Assembly: GCA_964636495.1 (NCBI GenBank)
Contig: CAZWSL010000011.1
Coordinates: 29,770 to 93,769 of the forward strand
Length of the DNA stretch: 64,000 nucleotides
Origin: Desulfobacula sp964636495
Lineage (GTDB): Bacteria > Desulfobacterota > Desulfobacteria > Desulfobacterales > Desulfobacteraceae
Direction of reading: 5' to 3'
In this document: positions 1-9,051 of the stretch, piece after piece
How positions within the stretch are numbered: position 1 is the first letter of the stretch
Layout: each line of letters starts with the position of its first letter
Translations under genes and position numbers: made by a program
The notes under the pieces: generated by a model
What the model saw: the letters and a program-made list of their open reading frames with translations, nothing else
Told to the model about the DNA's origin: nothing
Database searches by the model: none

Positions 1-212
1 ATATCATGGTCAAGTTCAAAGACACGGGCATCAGGCCGGTCAAGGCGTTGGACACGCGATGGAAAGACACTGTAGGACGCCACATCGTTCATGGCGTTAA
101 AGGTGTTGTGGAGCTGTTCATGGAGAATACCACTCCCGGGTGCAAACTCCTGGTCTGACTGCCAGTTATTGGTGCCGAGTTGAAAAATGAGGCGCTGATT
201 TAAATTAGCCAT
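1..212 (-). CDS. Hypothetical protein, N-terminal part only
   Basis: An open frame runs leftward from an ATG at 212 off the window edge, giving about 70 residues that start MANLNQRLIFQLGTNNW. A possible ribosome site (GGAG) lies about 11 nt upstream. I do not recognise the family. The piece looks soluble, with no signal peptide, and contains Trp, Asn and aromatic residues in a pattern that looks like real coding. Its base composition is somewhat GC-richer than the genes to its right. The terminator at 255-288 separates it from the etf genes, so it probably has its own promoter in the short gap. Confidence 0.5.
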   Translation of the reverse strand, partial: MANLNQRLIFQLGTNNWQSDQEFAPGSGILHEQLHNTFNAMNDVASYSVFPSRVQRLDRPDARVFELDHD

Positions 213-254
213 TGTTATCTTGACTCCGGTACCGGTTTTGTGGGGAAATTTTAC

Positions 255-288
255 AAAAGGGTATTGTACTCAGGTACAATACCCTTTT
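255..288 (-). terminator. Intrinsic terminator after etfA
   Basis: A perfect 15-bp inverted repeat (255-269 with 274-288) with a 4-nt loop. Read leftward it ends in CCCTTTT and then T/A-rich sequence, as expected for a Rho-independent terminator of the etf unit. The other strand also ends in a T-rich run, so it could work in both directions. Confidence 0.85.
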
Positions 289-375
289 ATTTATATGTTA
301 ACAGACCTGTATGATGAGGATTTCTGTCTGGATCCATTCATGTTTCTAAATTGAGATACACAAATGGAACTGATC

Positions 376-1344
376 TTAAAGATCATTAATCGCTTCTGCA
401 AGTTCAGGCATGAAATCAAGAATATCTTCTTCAATCCCAACATCAGCCACCTGAAAAATAGGTGCTTTTGGATTCTTGTTTACAGCAACAATAAACGGAT
501 TTCCTTTTACACCGCCCATATGCTGAAATGATCCGGAAATGCCCATGGCCATATAGACTTTAGGCTTGACTGTCAATCCTGATGTTCCGACCTGTCTTGA
601 CTTTTCAAGCCATTTTGCATCAACTATGGGTCGTGAACATGAAACAACAGCTTTCATTGCCTCTGCAAGCTCCTGGGCGACTTCAATATTATCTTCATCT
701 TCAATACCACGTCCGATTGATACCAGCACATCTGACTTGGTAATATCAACATCACCAACTTCTGCTTCAACAATTTCAATAAATTTTCTTTTTGCAGTCA
801 AATCGCCGGCATCACCTGACTTATCTTCAATTGCACCGCCTGCTGCTGCATCTTCAGCAGCAGCAAAAGACCCTGGTCTCACAGTAATAACAGCACCTGA
901 AGACACATCAATCTCTACATGGGTGTTTACTGCTCCGCCAAGTTCCTGGCGAACGGCTTTTAAGCTGCTGCCTTCAACACCTTCAAAGTAAACTATATCA
1001 GCTGCATAGGCAGAATCCATTTTAACTGAGAGACCGGGTGCCAGATCCATTCCAAATGTATCGTGGGCTATAAGAACAACAGCATCAGCAGGAATAATAT
1101 TGACAAGGGCTTTTCTTACAATCTCTGCATTGGGATATGCAAGATCTGCATTGTCAATTTTTATGACCTGTGAATATGTTGAAGTCATCGCCTGGGCAAC
1201 TTTATCAAGATCAGCTCCTGAACCTGTTACTACAGCAGTGACAGATGCACCTTCGTCAATTTTTCCGGCTGCTGAGGGAAATTCCACTGCTGCATCTCCT
1301 GCAACACCGTCTGTATGGGGTATGTATGCAAAAATCTGTGTCAT
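376..1344 (-). CDS. etfA: Electron transfer flavoprotein alpha subunit
   Basis: 322 residues, normal for EtfA. The C-terminal FAD domain is clear: an IGRGI stretch near residue 210, then GTSGLTVKPKVYMAMGISG and QHMGGVKG, the family signature for FAD binding. With EtfB it forms the soluble heterodimer that takes electrons from acyl-CoA dehydrogenases. It follows etfB by 3 nt and is the last gene of a leftward unit that also holds a membrane Fe-S:quinone reductase, so the likely path is acyl-CoA to Etf to quinone. The terminator at 255-288 closes the unit. Confidence 0.95.
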   Translation of the reverse strand: MTQIFAYIPHTDGVAGDAAVEFPSAAGKIDEGASVTAVVTGSGADLDKVAQAMTSTYSQVIKIDNADLAYPNAEIVRKALVNIIPADAVVLIAHDTFGMDLAPGLSVKMDSAYAADIVYFEGVEGSSLKAVRQELGGAVNTHVEIDVSSGAVITVRPGSFAAAEDAAAGGAIEDKSGDAGDLTAKRKFIEIVEAEVGDVDITKSDVLVSIGRGIEDEDNIEVAQELAEAMKAVVSCSRPIVDAKWLEKSRQVGTSGLTVKPKVYMAMGISGSFQHMGGVKGNPFIVAVNKNPKAPIFQVADVGIEEDILDFMPELAEAINDL

Positions 1345-1347
1345 GAT

Positions 1348-2133
1348 TTAAAGCCCTCCTTTTGCTTTAAGCTTTTCAATCAGCTGTTCAATGATCTCTT
1401 CTGTGGAGCCTTCAAGCATTTCTGCTCCATCACCAAGGTCGGGGACAAAGTAATCTACTCTTTTGGTTTTTGCTCCGCTTTTACCCACACTCTCAGCATC
1501 AATACCGAGATCTCCTGCATTTTTCACTGGAATTTCAAGCTTGGCAACTTTTCTAATACCGCGGATACCGACATAACGGGGTTCATTAATACCTGTCTGA
1601 ATGGAGAGAACACATGGAAGATCAATCTCGTTCATCTCCTGGTTCCCGCCTTCAATTTCTCTTCCCACTGTTATTCTTCCATCATCTGTTTCAATTTTAT
1701 TTACAAGTGATGCAAAAGGCATATCCAGCATTGCTGCCAGCATACCGCCAACCTGTGCCGCACCCTCATCTGCCTGGGCGCCTGTCATGATGAGGTCATA
1801 GTTTCCCTTTTCAACCTCTGCTTTAAGAATGGCAGCAATACCTCTACCGTCTGAATATTCAAATGCATCATCAGAAAGCAGGATACCATCATTGGCTCCC
1901 ATTGCCATTTCACGTCTCAGTACCTCTTCTGACTCATCATCTCCCACAGTTATCACTGTCACATTGCCGCCAACCTTGTCAACAATCTGAATCGCCTCTT
2001 CAACTGCATAGTTGTCCCACTCATTTACAGAATAAACAAGATCATCACGATCAAGATCATTTCCGGCACTGTTGAGTTCAAATTCATTCTCAGCAGTATC
2101 TGGTACTCTCTTGACACATACCAAAATTTCCAT
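1348..2133 (-). CDS. etfB: Electron transfer flavoprotein beta subunit
   Basis: 261 residues, normal length. It starts MEILVCVKRVPDTAE, the typical EtfB opening, and has the DLIMTGAQADEGAAQVGGMLA stretch near residue 115 that binds the AMP or second flavin. A GGAG-type ribosome site sits just before the ATG. It lies between the Fe-S:quinone reductase and etfA in the same orientation. Whether this pair bifurcates electrons cannot be told by eye. The membrane reductase as neighbour favours a plain non-bifurcating route to quinone. Confidence 0.95.
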   Translation of the reverse strand: MEILVCVKRVPDTAENEFELNSAGNDLDRDDLVYSVNEWDNYAVEEAIQIVDKVGGNVTVITVGDDESEEVLRREMAMGANDGILLSDDAFEYSDGRGIAAILKAEVEKGNYDLIMTGAQADEGAAQVGGMLAAMLDMPFASLVNKIETDDGRITVGREIEGGNQEMNEIDLPCVLSIQTGINEPRYVGIRGIRKVAKLEIPVKNAGDLGIDAESVGKSGAKTKRVDYFVPDLGDGAEMLEGSTEEIIEQLIEKLKAKGGL

Positions 2134-2250
2134 TATCGCCTCCTTTAATATTAATTCCCAAATTTTAATACTTAATTTTGAATCCTGGACAGCACCCCTT
2201 CCATAAAGGTACAGATCACAAAATTTAAGGATTAAACATTCAACTCTGTT

Positions 2251-4323
2251 TTAAAACAGATGTTTTTCCATCAGTTCAGTAAAATCCACAGCCTCAATCT
2301 CTCCTTCCTTTCCTGCAACCTTGATTGCATCCTGAATATTTACCAGGCAGAAAGGACAGGCAGTTACAATTACACTTGCTCCTGCTTCAGCAGCCATGTT
2401 CACTCTTAAAACACCCATTCTTGTCTCTTCTTCCGGTTCATAGAAAAGCATCAGCCCTCCGCCGCCGCAGCAGAATGACCTGTCCCTGCTTTTCTCAAGT
2501 TCTACTCTGGTTAACCCGTCAATGGAGTCAAGTGCCTCCCTTGGAGCTTCATAAAGGTTATTATGCCGCCCAAGATAACATGGATCATGGTAAACATAAA
2601 TTTTATCTGGATCAGCGCATGGTTTCAGGTCAAGTTCGCCTGTTGAAATTTTTTGGGCAACAAGCTCACTGATATGTTTTACAGGCGGAAGCGCATTACC
2701 ATAATCGTTCTTCAAGGCATTATAGGCATGGGGGTCTGCTGTTACAATCTGCTTTACGCCACTTGCTTCTACAGCTTCAATGTTCTGCTCCTTAAGATCC
2801 TGGAACAGCATCTCCTCTCCAAATCGGAGAACCTCATTACCACTGTCCTTCTCCTTTTTACCAAGAACTCCGAAATCAACACCTGCTTTTTCAAGAATGA
2901 TTGAAGTCCGTCTTGCAATATCCTGGAGATTGTCATCATAGGATGTGATGCTGTCCACAAAAAAGAGGGTATCTGCTTTGCTCTTTTTAGAAGAGAGATC
3001 TTTAATTGTATACGCTGCCTTGAACTCCTTATCTTTTGCCCAGTCAGCTCTTTTCTTCTCCATTTTACCGTAGGGATTACCCCTTTTTTCAAGGGCTTTC
3101 AAAGGCTTCTGCAGCGATTGCGGCACCATTCCCTCATCAACCATACCCCTGCGCAGATCAACTATTTTATCAATATATTCAATTCCAAGCGGGCACTCCT
3201 GTTCACAGGCCCCGCATGTCGTACATGACCATACTTCATCCTGGGTGTAAATATCTTCCACAAGAAGCTTGCTCTTATAAATTTTTCCTGACATGGGATA
3301 GTTCTTGAATATGAGATCCCTTGCCTTTATAGTAATAAATCTTGGGGACAAAGGTCTTGAAACTGCATTTGCAGGACATTGATCAGAACATCTTCCGCAA
3401 TCAGCACATGAATAAAAATCAAGCATATGCTTCCATGTGAAATCCTCAAGCTTTTTTACTCCGAATGATTCAAGATCATCCAGCTGTTCATCTGAAACTC
3501 CGTGCATTACAGGTTTTATATTACCTTTTTTAACACGCATGAAAAACACATTGAAAATGGATGTGATCACGTGAAAATGTTTTCCCATTGGGAGGAAACA
3601 GAGAAAAAAGAAAAAAGTGAGATCATGCACAAAATACATTATAATATGCAGTCCCTGGAGAAAGCCTGATGAAGCTGATGCAAGTATTGCGCGGAATATC
3701 CAGACAAGGGATAAAGGAGCAAGGAAATGGACACTTCCTGTATGCCTTGTCTCATAAACGATCTCGGAAGCTTCAAAAAGGCTTTCAGAAATCATCAGGG
3801 TTGAGATAATACCCAGTACAAAAACAGCTTCTGCAGTGTGATCATGACCATATTTTTCAGGCACTGCGTAACGTGCCGGTTTTAAAACACCTCTTCTCAC
3901 TGCTGCCACTATACAGGCAACCAGTACGATTGTTGCTGCATAATCTTTGAAAAAATTATATATATCTCCTGTTAAACCACTGAATCCAGGCAGGATAAAA
4001 CCATCTGCAAACCCTACAATCACGAGTGAGCATGACCTTATGGAGAGGATCAGGAATCCAAAAAAGATAGCAATGTGCAGGACCCCTGCCAGCATATATC
4101 TTGGCTGCCTTATCTGACCGAGCCACATAAGAAGAAGATTTTTAATCCGAAGAAAAATATGATCAAATCTCTTATCCGGATTTGCCCTTACAAGAGGAGC
4201 AATACGCCTTGCCATAATATATACAAACAATCCTATACCTATAACGGGTATGATAAATGAAAAAATCGCTGCTGGTAATATCCCGAAAATTTTAAAACTT
4301 GCAGGACCGATTATTGAACCCAT
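2251..4323 (-). CDS. Membrane Fe-S oxidoreductase, Etf:quinone reductase type
   Basis: 690 residues. The first ~250 residues are a NarI-like membrane domain with several hydrophobic segments and candidate haem-ligand histidines. Two ferredoxin-type [4Fe-4S] motifs follow (CADCGRCSDQCP and CTTCGACEQECP, about residues 310-385). The C-terminal part carries cysteine-rich CCG motifs (HDPCYLGR, SFCCGGGG, TACPFC) as in heterodisulfide reductase subunit D/B. This architecture beside etfBA matches the EtfAB:(methyl)menaquinone oxidoreductase class described in syntrophs and Geobacter. Here it should pass electrons from reduced Etf to membrane quinone. The specific partner is inferred from context. 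Confidence 0.85.
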   Translation of the reverse strand: MGSIIGPASFKIFGILPAAIFSFIIPVIGIGLFVYIMARRIAPLVRANPDKRFDHIFLRIKNLLLMWLGQIRQPRYMLAGVLHIAIFFGFLILSIRSCSLVIVGFADGFILPGFSGLTGDIYNFFKDYAATIVLVACIVAAVRRGVLKPARYAVPEKYGHDHTAEAVFVLGIISTLMISESLFEASEIVYETRHTGSVHFLAPLSLVWIFRAILASASSGFLQGLHIIMYFVHDLTFFFFLCFLPMGKHFHVITSIFNVFFMRVKKGNIKPVMHGVSDEQLDDLESFGVKKLEDFTWKHMLDFYSCADCGRCSDQCPANAVSRPLSPRFITIKARDLIFKNYPMSGKIYKSKLLVEDIYTQDEVWSCTTCGACEQECPLGIEYIDKIVDLRRGMVDEGMVPQSLQKPLKALEKRGNPYGKMEKKRADWAKDKEFKAAYTIKDLSSKKSKADTLFFVDSITSYDDNLQDIARRTSIILEKAGVDFGVLGKKEKDSGNEVLRFGEEMLFQDLKEQNIEAVEASGVKQIVTADPHAYNALKNDYGNALPPVKHISELVAQKISTGELDLKPCADPDKIYVYHDPCYLGRHNNLYEAPREALDSIDGLTRVELEKSRDRSFCCGGGGLMLFYEPEEETRMGVLRVNMAAEAGASVIVTACPFCLVNIQDAIKVAGKEGEIEAVDFTELMEKHLF

Positions 4324-4449
4324 ACTTCTTATCCTCCTAAATTTTTCCCATCATAAAATTAAAACACTGAAATTTAATAAACCTGCAGGATCACGTCAAG
4401 CAAAAAGCCATATTTAACTTATATATAAAATTCACCTACTATATGATAT

Positions 4450-5103
4450 TCAGTTGATTTTTTTTCCTTTTAAACCGGTTAGAAACAATTCCACAAGGGG
4501 GTCGGCCATGAAAACAAGATCATATCTGCCGCCGGCAGAAACCCAGGTGTTTATAACACCTTCCACAGCACCAAGAATAAATCGTTTTGCAAGACCCACA
4601 AAGAGGTCCTGGCGCATACTGCCTTCAATCTGTCCCTGTTCAATAATTTCAGACAGAAGGTCGAGATACATCTTGGATATATCTTTTATCTGTGATTCAA
4701 TATCCCTTAAATATCTTACTTCTGACTGAAAAATCGTTGCCATGTTTTTATCATTCTGGAATTCAGCAAGATGGCATCTTATTAAAAACTGCAGTTTTTC
4801 TTCTGCATTTTTACCTTTCTCAACAGCAGCGTTCATTTTATTGAACACAATATCTGTTTTAAAATTGACAAACTGATAAAGAATATCCTCTTTGTTTTTA
4901 AAGTATAAATAGAGTGTCCCATCAGCCACACCTGCATTTGATGCAATCTGTGATATGGTCGCTTTATGAAATCCAAACTCTGCAAATACTGCACCCGCAC
5001 TTTTCAGGATTTTATTATATTTTTCTGTTTTATTTTTTGATAAGCCTGATTTATATTTTATCAATTTTTTACCTTTCCTTAGAGCAAATGAATTAAGATT
5101 CAT
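4450..5103 (-). CDS. TetR/AcrR-family transcriptional regulator
   Basis: 217 residues. A TetR helix-turn-helix is clear near residues 30-75: KILKSAGAVFAEFGFHKATISQIA and then GVADGTLYLYFKNKEDIL. The C-terminal half is a FadR/YsiA-like ligand domain. It is the first gene of the leftward unit with the Etf:quinone reductase and etfBA, so it probably controls fatty-acid or acyl-CoA use, with an acyl-CoA as effector (inference). The ATG at 5103 has no ribosome site. A TTG at 5064 is preceded by AAGGAAAGG at 7 nt and may be the true start, giving 204 residues. Confidence 0.88.
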   Translation of the reverse strand: MNLNSFALRKGKKLIKYKSGLSKNKTEKYNKILKSAGAVFAEFGFHKATISQIASNAGVADGTLYLYFKNKEDILYQFVNFKTDIVFNKMNAAVEKGKNAEEKLQFLIRCHLAEFQNDKNMATIFQSEVRYLRDIESQIKDISKMYLDLLSEIIEQGQIEGSMRQDLFVGLAKRFILGAVEGVINTWVSAGGRYDLVFMADPLVELFLTGLKGKKIN

Positions 5104-5361
5104 TATTTAACAAAAGAATTTTATAAAAGTCAAGTTGTTAATACGAATAAATATAATATATTTTTATTTAATTTTTCAAATAGTTAGCTGAATAGCATTT
5201 ATGCTCTATATAATTTAAGAGTAAATCTTTATTAAATATCACTATGAATTCAAACTCATTACCAACTGCGAAAACAATTAAAATTTCTTGATTTATGATA
5301 TATTTCATGAAAATATATTAGCAATTTTCTCAAGTAAACATAACATCCAAGGAGGTCTCCC

Positions 5362-6651
5362 ATGACACAAGCAATTAAATACTCTTCAGATTTTAAAAAG
5401 GCCATTGACCTTGGCAGGCCGCCCAATATCAAAAAACTTTTCCCCAACTCCCAGGCACTTATTGTAAGCGGGAAATATATTGACCTGGCCATGCTGAGTA
5501 AAGGAAACTGCATGACCATTGCTGCCAATGGAAGGAACGCTTTTATCATCAAAGGAGCCCTTGCTGCCGCACAAAAGGCAAATGCAGCCATCATTATTGA
5601 AATTGCAAGATCTGAAGGAGGCACCAATGCTTACTGTGCTGTAAATTTCTGGAATATTGCAAGACAGACAGATGCCTTTATGAACGAACTTGGAATCACA
5701 ATTCCCGTTGCAATCCATGCAGATCATTTTGGAATTAAGATCACTGATGATATTGAGCCTGCAAAAGAGGAAATTGTATCCCTTTTTGATGCAGGTATCA
5801 CATCCATTGCAATAGATGCATCACATATGCCGGATGATCAGAATCTTCTGGCCAACCTTGAATTAAACCGCTACATTCCCGACTGGGCAGGACTGGAAAC
5901 AGAAGTTGGAGAAATAAAAGGCAAACTGGGTCTGTCAACTGATGAGGAAGCACTGTTTCTGATCCAGGGACTAAATGCCCACAATATCTTTCCAAACTGG
6001 ATTGCCATGAATAATGGCACCACCCATGGAATTGAAGAGAGTGACAAAGGCATTAATGTTGAGTTGACAGCACAGATCCATGACGCACTTTCAAAATATA
6101 AAATTTCAGGAGCCCAGCATGGCACTTCAGGAAACAACTCACAAAGGCTTCGTAATATAGCCTCAAACACAAGAACAACAAAGGCAAATGTTGCAACAGC
6201 CCTGCAGATGATCTCCTGGGGCCTTAAAGTAAATGACTACGGGAATGCCATCCTTGAAAACGGAAGCTTCATAAAGCAGAGAGGGAAAGGTGTCACTCAA
6301 AACGTATGGGAAGAGATGGCAGCATTTGCTAAAGATAACAATCTCAAGGGCGGGGCCTTTAAAAAACTGAATCTGCCTTTTGAAAGCAGACTCCTTGCCC
6401 AGTCAAGGGAAGTCAGAGAGAGAATGGCAAAAGGTGTTGAAGAGTTTGTTTTTAATCTGTTATCCAATGTGTTCAACACCTCGGATACAGCTCCAGTCGT
6501 CATTGAGAAAATTTTACAGCACAGATCCCATGACCCGGGATTAAAAGCAGAACAAATTGAAAATAAAAAAGAGTGGACAAAAGAAAAAATTATTGAAAAA
6601 GCATTGACCATTTCCAGCGACAAAGGCCCGGAGGGAGATTTTGATGATTAA
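5362..6651 (+). CDS. Class II (zinc) fructose-bisphosphate-type aldolase
   Basis: 429 residues after an AAGGAGG-type ribosome site. Class II aldolase metal-site motifs are present: IHADHFG (about residue 120), the loop NNGTTHG (about 222) and the glycine-rich GAQHGTSGN (about 252). It is longer than the typical 300-360 residue enzyme and has an extended C-terminus. The natural substrate is probably fructose-1,6-bisphosphate, but the family includes tagatose-bisphosphate and other aldolases, so specificity is uncertain. It stands alone, divergent from the tetR unit and convergent with mazG. Confidence 0.8.
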   Translation: MTQAIKYSSDFKKAIDLGRPPNIKKLFPNSQALIVSGKYIDLAMLSKGNCMTIAANGRNAFIIKGALAAAQKANAAIIIEIARSEGGTNAYCAVNFWNIARQTDAFMNELGITIPVAIHADHFGIKITDDIEPAKEEIVSLFDAGITSIAIDASHMPDDQNLLANLELNRYIPDWAGLETEVGEIKGKLGLSTDEEALFLIQGLNAHNIFPNWIAMNNGTTHGIEESDKGINVELTAQIHDALSKYKISGAQHGTSGNNSQRLRNIASNTRTTKANVATALQMISWGLKVNDYGNAILENGSFIKQRGKGVTQNVWEEMAAFAKDNNLKGGAFKKLNLPFESRLLAQSREVRERMAKGVEEFVFNLLSNVFNTSDTAPVVIEKILQHRSHDPGLKAEQIENKKEWTKEKIIEKALTISSDKGPEGDFDD

Positions 6652-6682
6652 AAAAAGAGAACGTGATCTACAGCATTAACCG

Positions 6683-7468
6683 CTATTTTTCATAGGATTG
6701 TTTTGCCCGGTTCCAGAACAGGTCTTTCTTCTCTTTTGACAGATCTGCAAGATTGATATTTTTTTTCTTTAACTCTTTTTCCATAATTCTGAACCTGCCT
6801 TCAAATTTTGCTGTAGAGCAGGCAAGAGCCGTTTCCGGATGGATCCGGGCAGATCGAGCCACGTTGACAAGTGTAAAGAGAACATCCCCGAGTTCCATGG
6901 CGGCTTCGTTCCTGTTTCCTGACTCCAGAGCACTTTCAAATTCTCTGATTTCCTCTTTTACCGTATCCAGTATCCCTTTGATATCATCCCAGTCAAACCC
7001 CTCTTTGACAACACTTTTTGACACTTTTAAAGCCCGGATTAATGACGGCATTCCCTTTGGGACACTGTCAAGTACTGATGTTCTCAATTGACCGTTTTTT
7101 CTTTTCTCCTCACTTTTGATTGCATCCCACTGCCTGTCCAGCTCCTCTTTTGTGGATATCGATGCATCCGCATAAACATGGGGATGACGTTTGATCATTT
7201 TATCTGCAACCTGTTTTATCACATCAGAGGGTGTAAAATTTCCTCTCTCCTGAAAAATTTCAAATATAAAAACAAGCTGAAACAGCACATCTCCGAGTTC
7301 CTCACTGATATTATTCAAATCCTGTTTTACAATAGCCTCTTCGAGCTCATAAACTTCTTCAGCAAGGCATTTCCACATGGTCTCAGGGGTTTGCTTTCTA
7401 TCCCAGGGACATCCCTTATCATCTCTTAAAGTCTGTACGATACTGAACAGCGTATCTATAGTTTCCAA
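6683..7468 (-). CDS. mazG: Nucleoside triphosphate pyrophosphohydrolase MazG
   Basis: 261 residues with two MazG repeats. The first has the PWDRKQTPETMWKCLAEEVYELEEAI and EELGDVLFQLVF motifs; the second has EEIREFESAL and MELGDVLFTLVN, whose acidic residues bind Mg2+. It hydrolyses NTPs to NMP and PPi and removes abnormal nucleotides. The start is a TTG at 7468 with AAGGA 8 nt upstream. It overlaps the 3' end of cvpA by 13 nt, which suggests translational coupling. Confidence 0.93.
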   Translation of the reverse strand: METIDTLFSIVQTLRDDKGCPWDRKQTPETMWKCLAEEVYELEEAIVKQDLNNISEELGDVLFQLVFIFEIFQERGNFTPSDVIKQVADKMIKRHPHVYADASISTKEELDRQWDAIKSEEKRKNGQLRTSVLDSVPKGMPSLIRALKVSKSVVKEGFDWDDIKGILDTVKEEIREFESALESGNRNEAAMELGDVLFTLVNVARSARIHPETALACSTAKFEGRFRIMEKELKKKNINLADLSKEKKDLFWNRAKQSYEK

Positions 7469-7974
7469 CTTTTCAGTCCTTCCAGCTGTTTCAGAAGATC
7501 TTTTTTACTGTTTTTGGAAACAAAAACAGTTAAAACCTTAGACACCTGTTCTATATAGGGAGAAAATTTTGATCCAGATATAAAATCAATATTCTTAGGC
7601 AGGAACGTTGTAGAAATAATAAACAGAACAGAGGCAAACAACACACCCTTTGCCACTCCGAAAAATAATCCCAGCAGTCGGTCAACCCATCCGAGAAAAA
7701 CAAATTTTATGACTTTTCTCATTATAATTGAAGCAAAACTCACAATAATGACAATTGCACAGAAGAGAAGAAAAAAAGCGATGATATTTCTCAATTCAGA
7801 ATTATCTATCCATGGTTTTCCATATACGGCAGCCATGGGGTAGTAAGTATATGCGCCGTAAAAAGCGGCATATACGCCTACAATACCGGAAATTTCACCT
7901 ATTACTCCGTTAAATGCACCGCGTATCAGACAAAATGAAATGATAATGACCACTACAACATCAAATATATTCAT
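7456..7974 (-). CDS. cvpA: CvpA-family membrane protein
   Basis: 172 residues with about four hydrophobic segments, beginning MNIFDVVVVIIISFCLIRGA and including GWVDRLLGLFFGVAKGVLFA, a pattern typical of the CvpA (colicin V production) family. The family is linked to envelope homeostasis; its molecular role is not settled. It is the first gene of a short leftward unit with mazG and is divergent from phoH. Confidence 0.82.
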   Translation of the reverse strand: MNIFDVVVVIIISFCLIRGAFNGVIGEISGIVGVYAAFYGAYTYYPMAAVYGKPWIDNSELRNIIAFFLLFCAIVIIVSFASIIMRKVIKFVFLGWVDRLLGLFFGVAKGVLFASVLFIISTTFLPKNIDFISGSKFSPYIEQVSKVLTVFVSKNSKKDLLKQLEGLKSWKL

Positions 7975-8100
7975 ATCTGTTTTCGGAACCTCTGCTTTTG
8001 CTGTCCAACATCTTTTAAATGAGTTTTCAATAACAGTATAGATGTTTTTTAGTCAAGATTTTTATTGACCTTTAAACAAATAAATTGCACCCTGTTAACT

Positions 8101-9051
8101 ATGAAGAGCATTAATTTTGAAAATATTGCTCTTGTCCGGGAACTCTGCGGTCAGTACAACAGCAACCTGGATAAGATATGTGATACATTTAACGTGCAGA
8201 TAAACAGCCGTGGCAATACGTTACTGATTGAAGGGAACCCAAAGGATATTTCCCTTTCTGAAACCTTGATCACAGGACTTTATGATCTTCTTGAAAACGA
8301 TATTGACCTTGGAGAAGCCGATATTGATGCAGCGGTTAGTACGATTAAAAACAACAGAAACTCCAGCTTGAAAAATATATTCAAAACATGCATATTCAAA
8401 ACAGTCAATAATAAAACAATAACCCCGCGCAACCCTTCTCAGCATCGATATGTCAAAGCAATACTGGAAAATGATATTCTTATCTCCATTGGTCCTGCCG
8501 GAACAGGAAAGACATATCTTGCCATGGCCATGGCAATGGCATCATTTTCAAAGGGTGAGGTAAATAAAATAATTTTAACACGGCCTGCTGTTGAAGCAGG
8601 AGAAGCTCTCGGTTTCCTGCCGGGAGATCTCCTTGAAAAAATCAATCCCTATCTCAGGCCGTTGTATGATGCACTTTACAGCATGATGGATTTTGAAAAA
8701 GCAAAAGCACTTATTGAACAGGACACCATTGAAATCGCTCCCCTTGCATTTATGCGCGGAAGAACATTGAATAATGCTTTTATTATTCTTGATGAAGCAC
8801 AGAACACGACATCACAGCAGATGAAGATGTTTTTAACACGAATCGGCTATGGCTCAAAAACAATTGTTACAGGTGATATTACCCAGACAGACCTGCCTGC
8901 AGGAAAAAAATCCGGTCTGGTTGAAGCCAGCCGTATTCTAACAGGTATAAAAGGAATTAAATTCATATATTTCTCGAAAAAAGATGTTGTCAGGCATAAA
9001 CTTGTATCTGACATTATAGAAGCTTATGAAAAAAACCAAAAGCGAAAGTAG
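8101..9051 (+). CDS. phoH: PhoH-family ATPase
   Basis: 316 residues from the ATG at 8101. The N-terminal ~100 residues are a KH-like region, followed by the PhoH ATPase: Walker A GPAGTGKTYLAMAMA (about residue 131) and Walker B FIILDEAQNTT (about 230). The family is tied to RNA metabolism. It overlaps pgpH by 26 nt and is followed by ybeY, the usual phoH-pgpH-ybeY order in which YbeY works on 16S rRNA. The ribosome site is weak. A TTG 36 nt further upstream is possible but less likely. Confidence 0.92.
   Translation: MKSINFENIALVRELCGQYNSNLDKICDTFNVQINSRGNTLLIEGNPKDISLSETLITGLYDLLENDIDLGEADIDAAVSTIKNNRNSSLKNIFKTCIFKTVNNKTITPRNPSQHRYVKAILENDILISIGPAGTGKTYLAMAMAMASFSKGEVNKIILTRPAVEAGEALGFLPGDLLEKINPYLRPLYDALYSMMDFEKAKALIEQDTIEIAPLAFMRGRTLNNAFIILDEAQNTTSQQMKMFLTRIGYGSKTIVTGDITQTDLPAGKKSGLVEASRILTGIKGIKFIYFSKKDVVRHKLVSDIIEAYEKNQKRK

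Noticed and set aside
566..991. Plus-strand open frame across etfA
   Set aside because: Shadow of etfA; no ribosome site and a low-complexity Ser/Pro-rich translation.
2246..2259. CTGTTTTAAAACAG palindrome at the end of the Etf:quinone reductase gene
   Set aside because: Has no loop and overlaps the stop codon; could be chance in AT-rich DNA.
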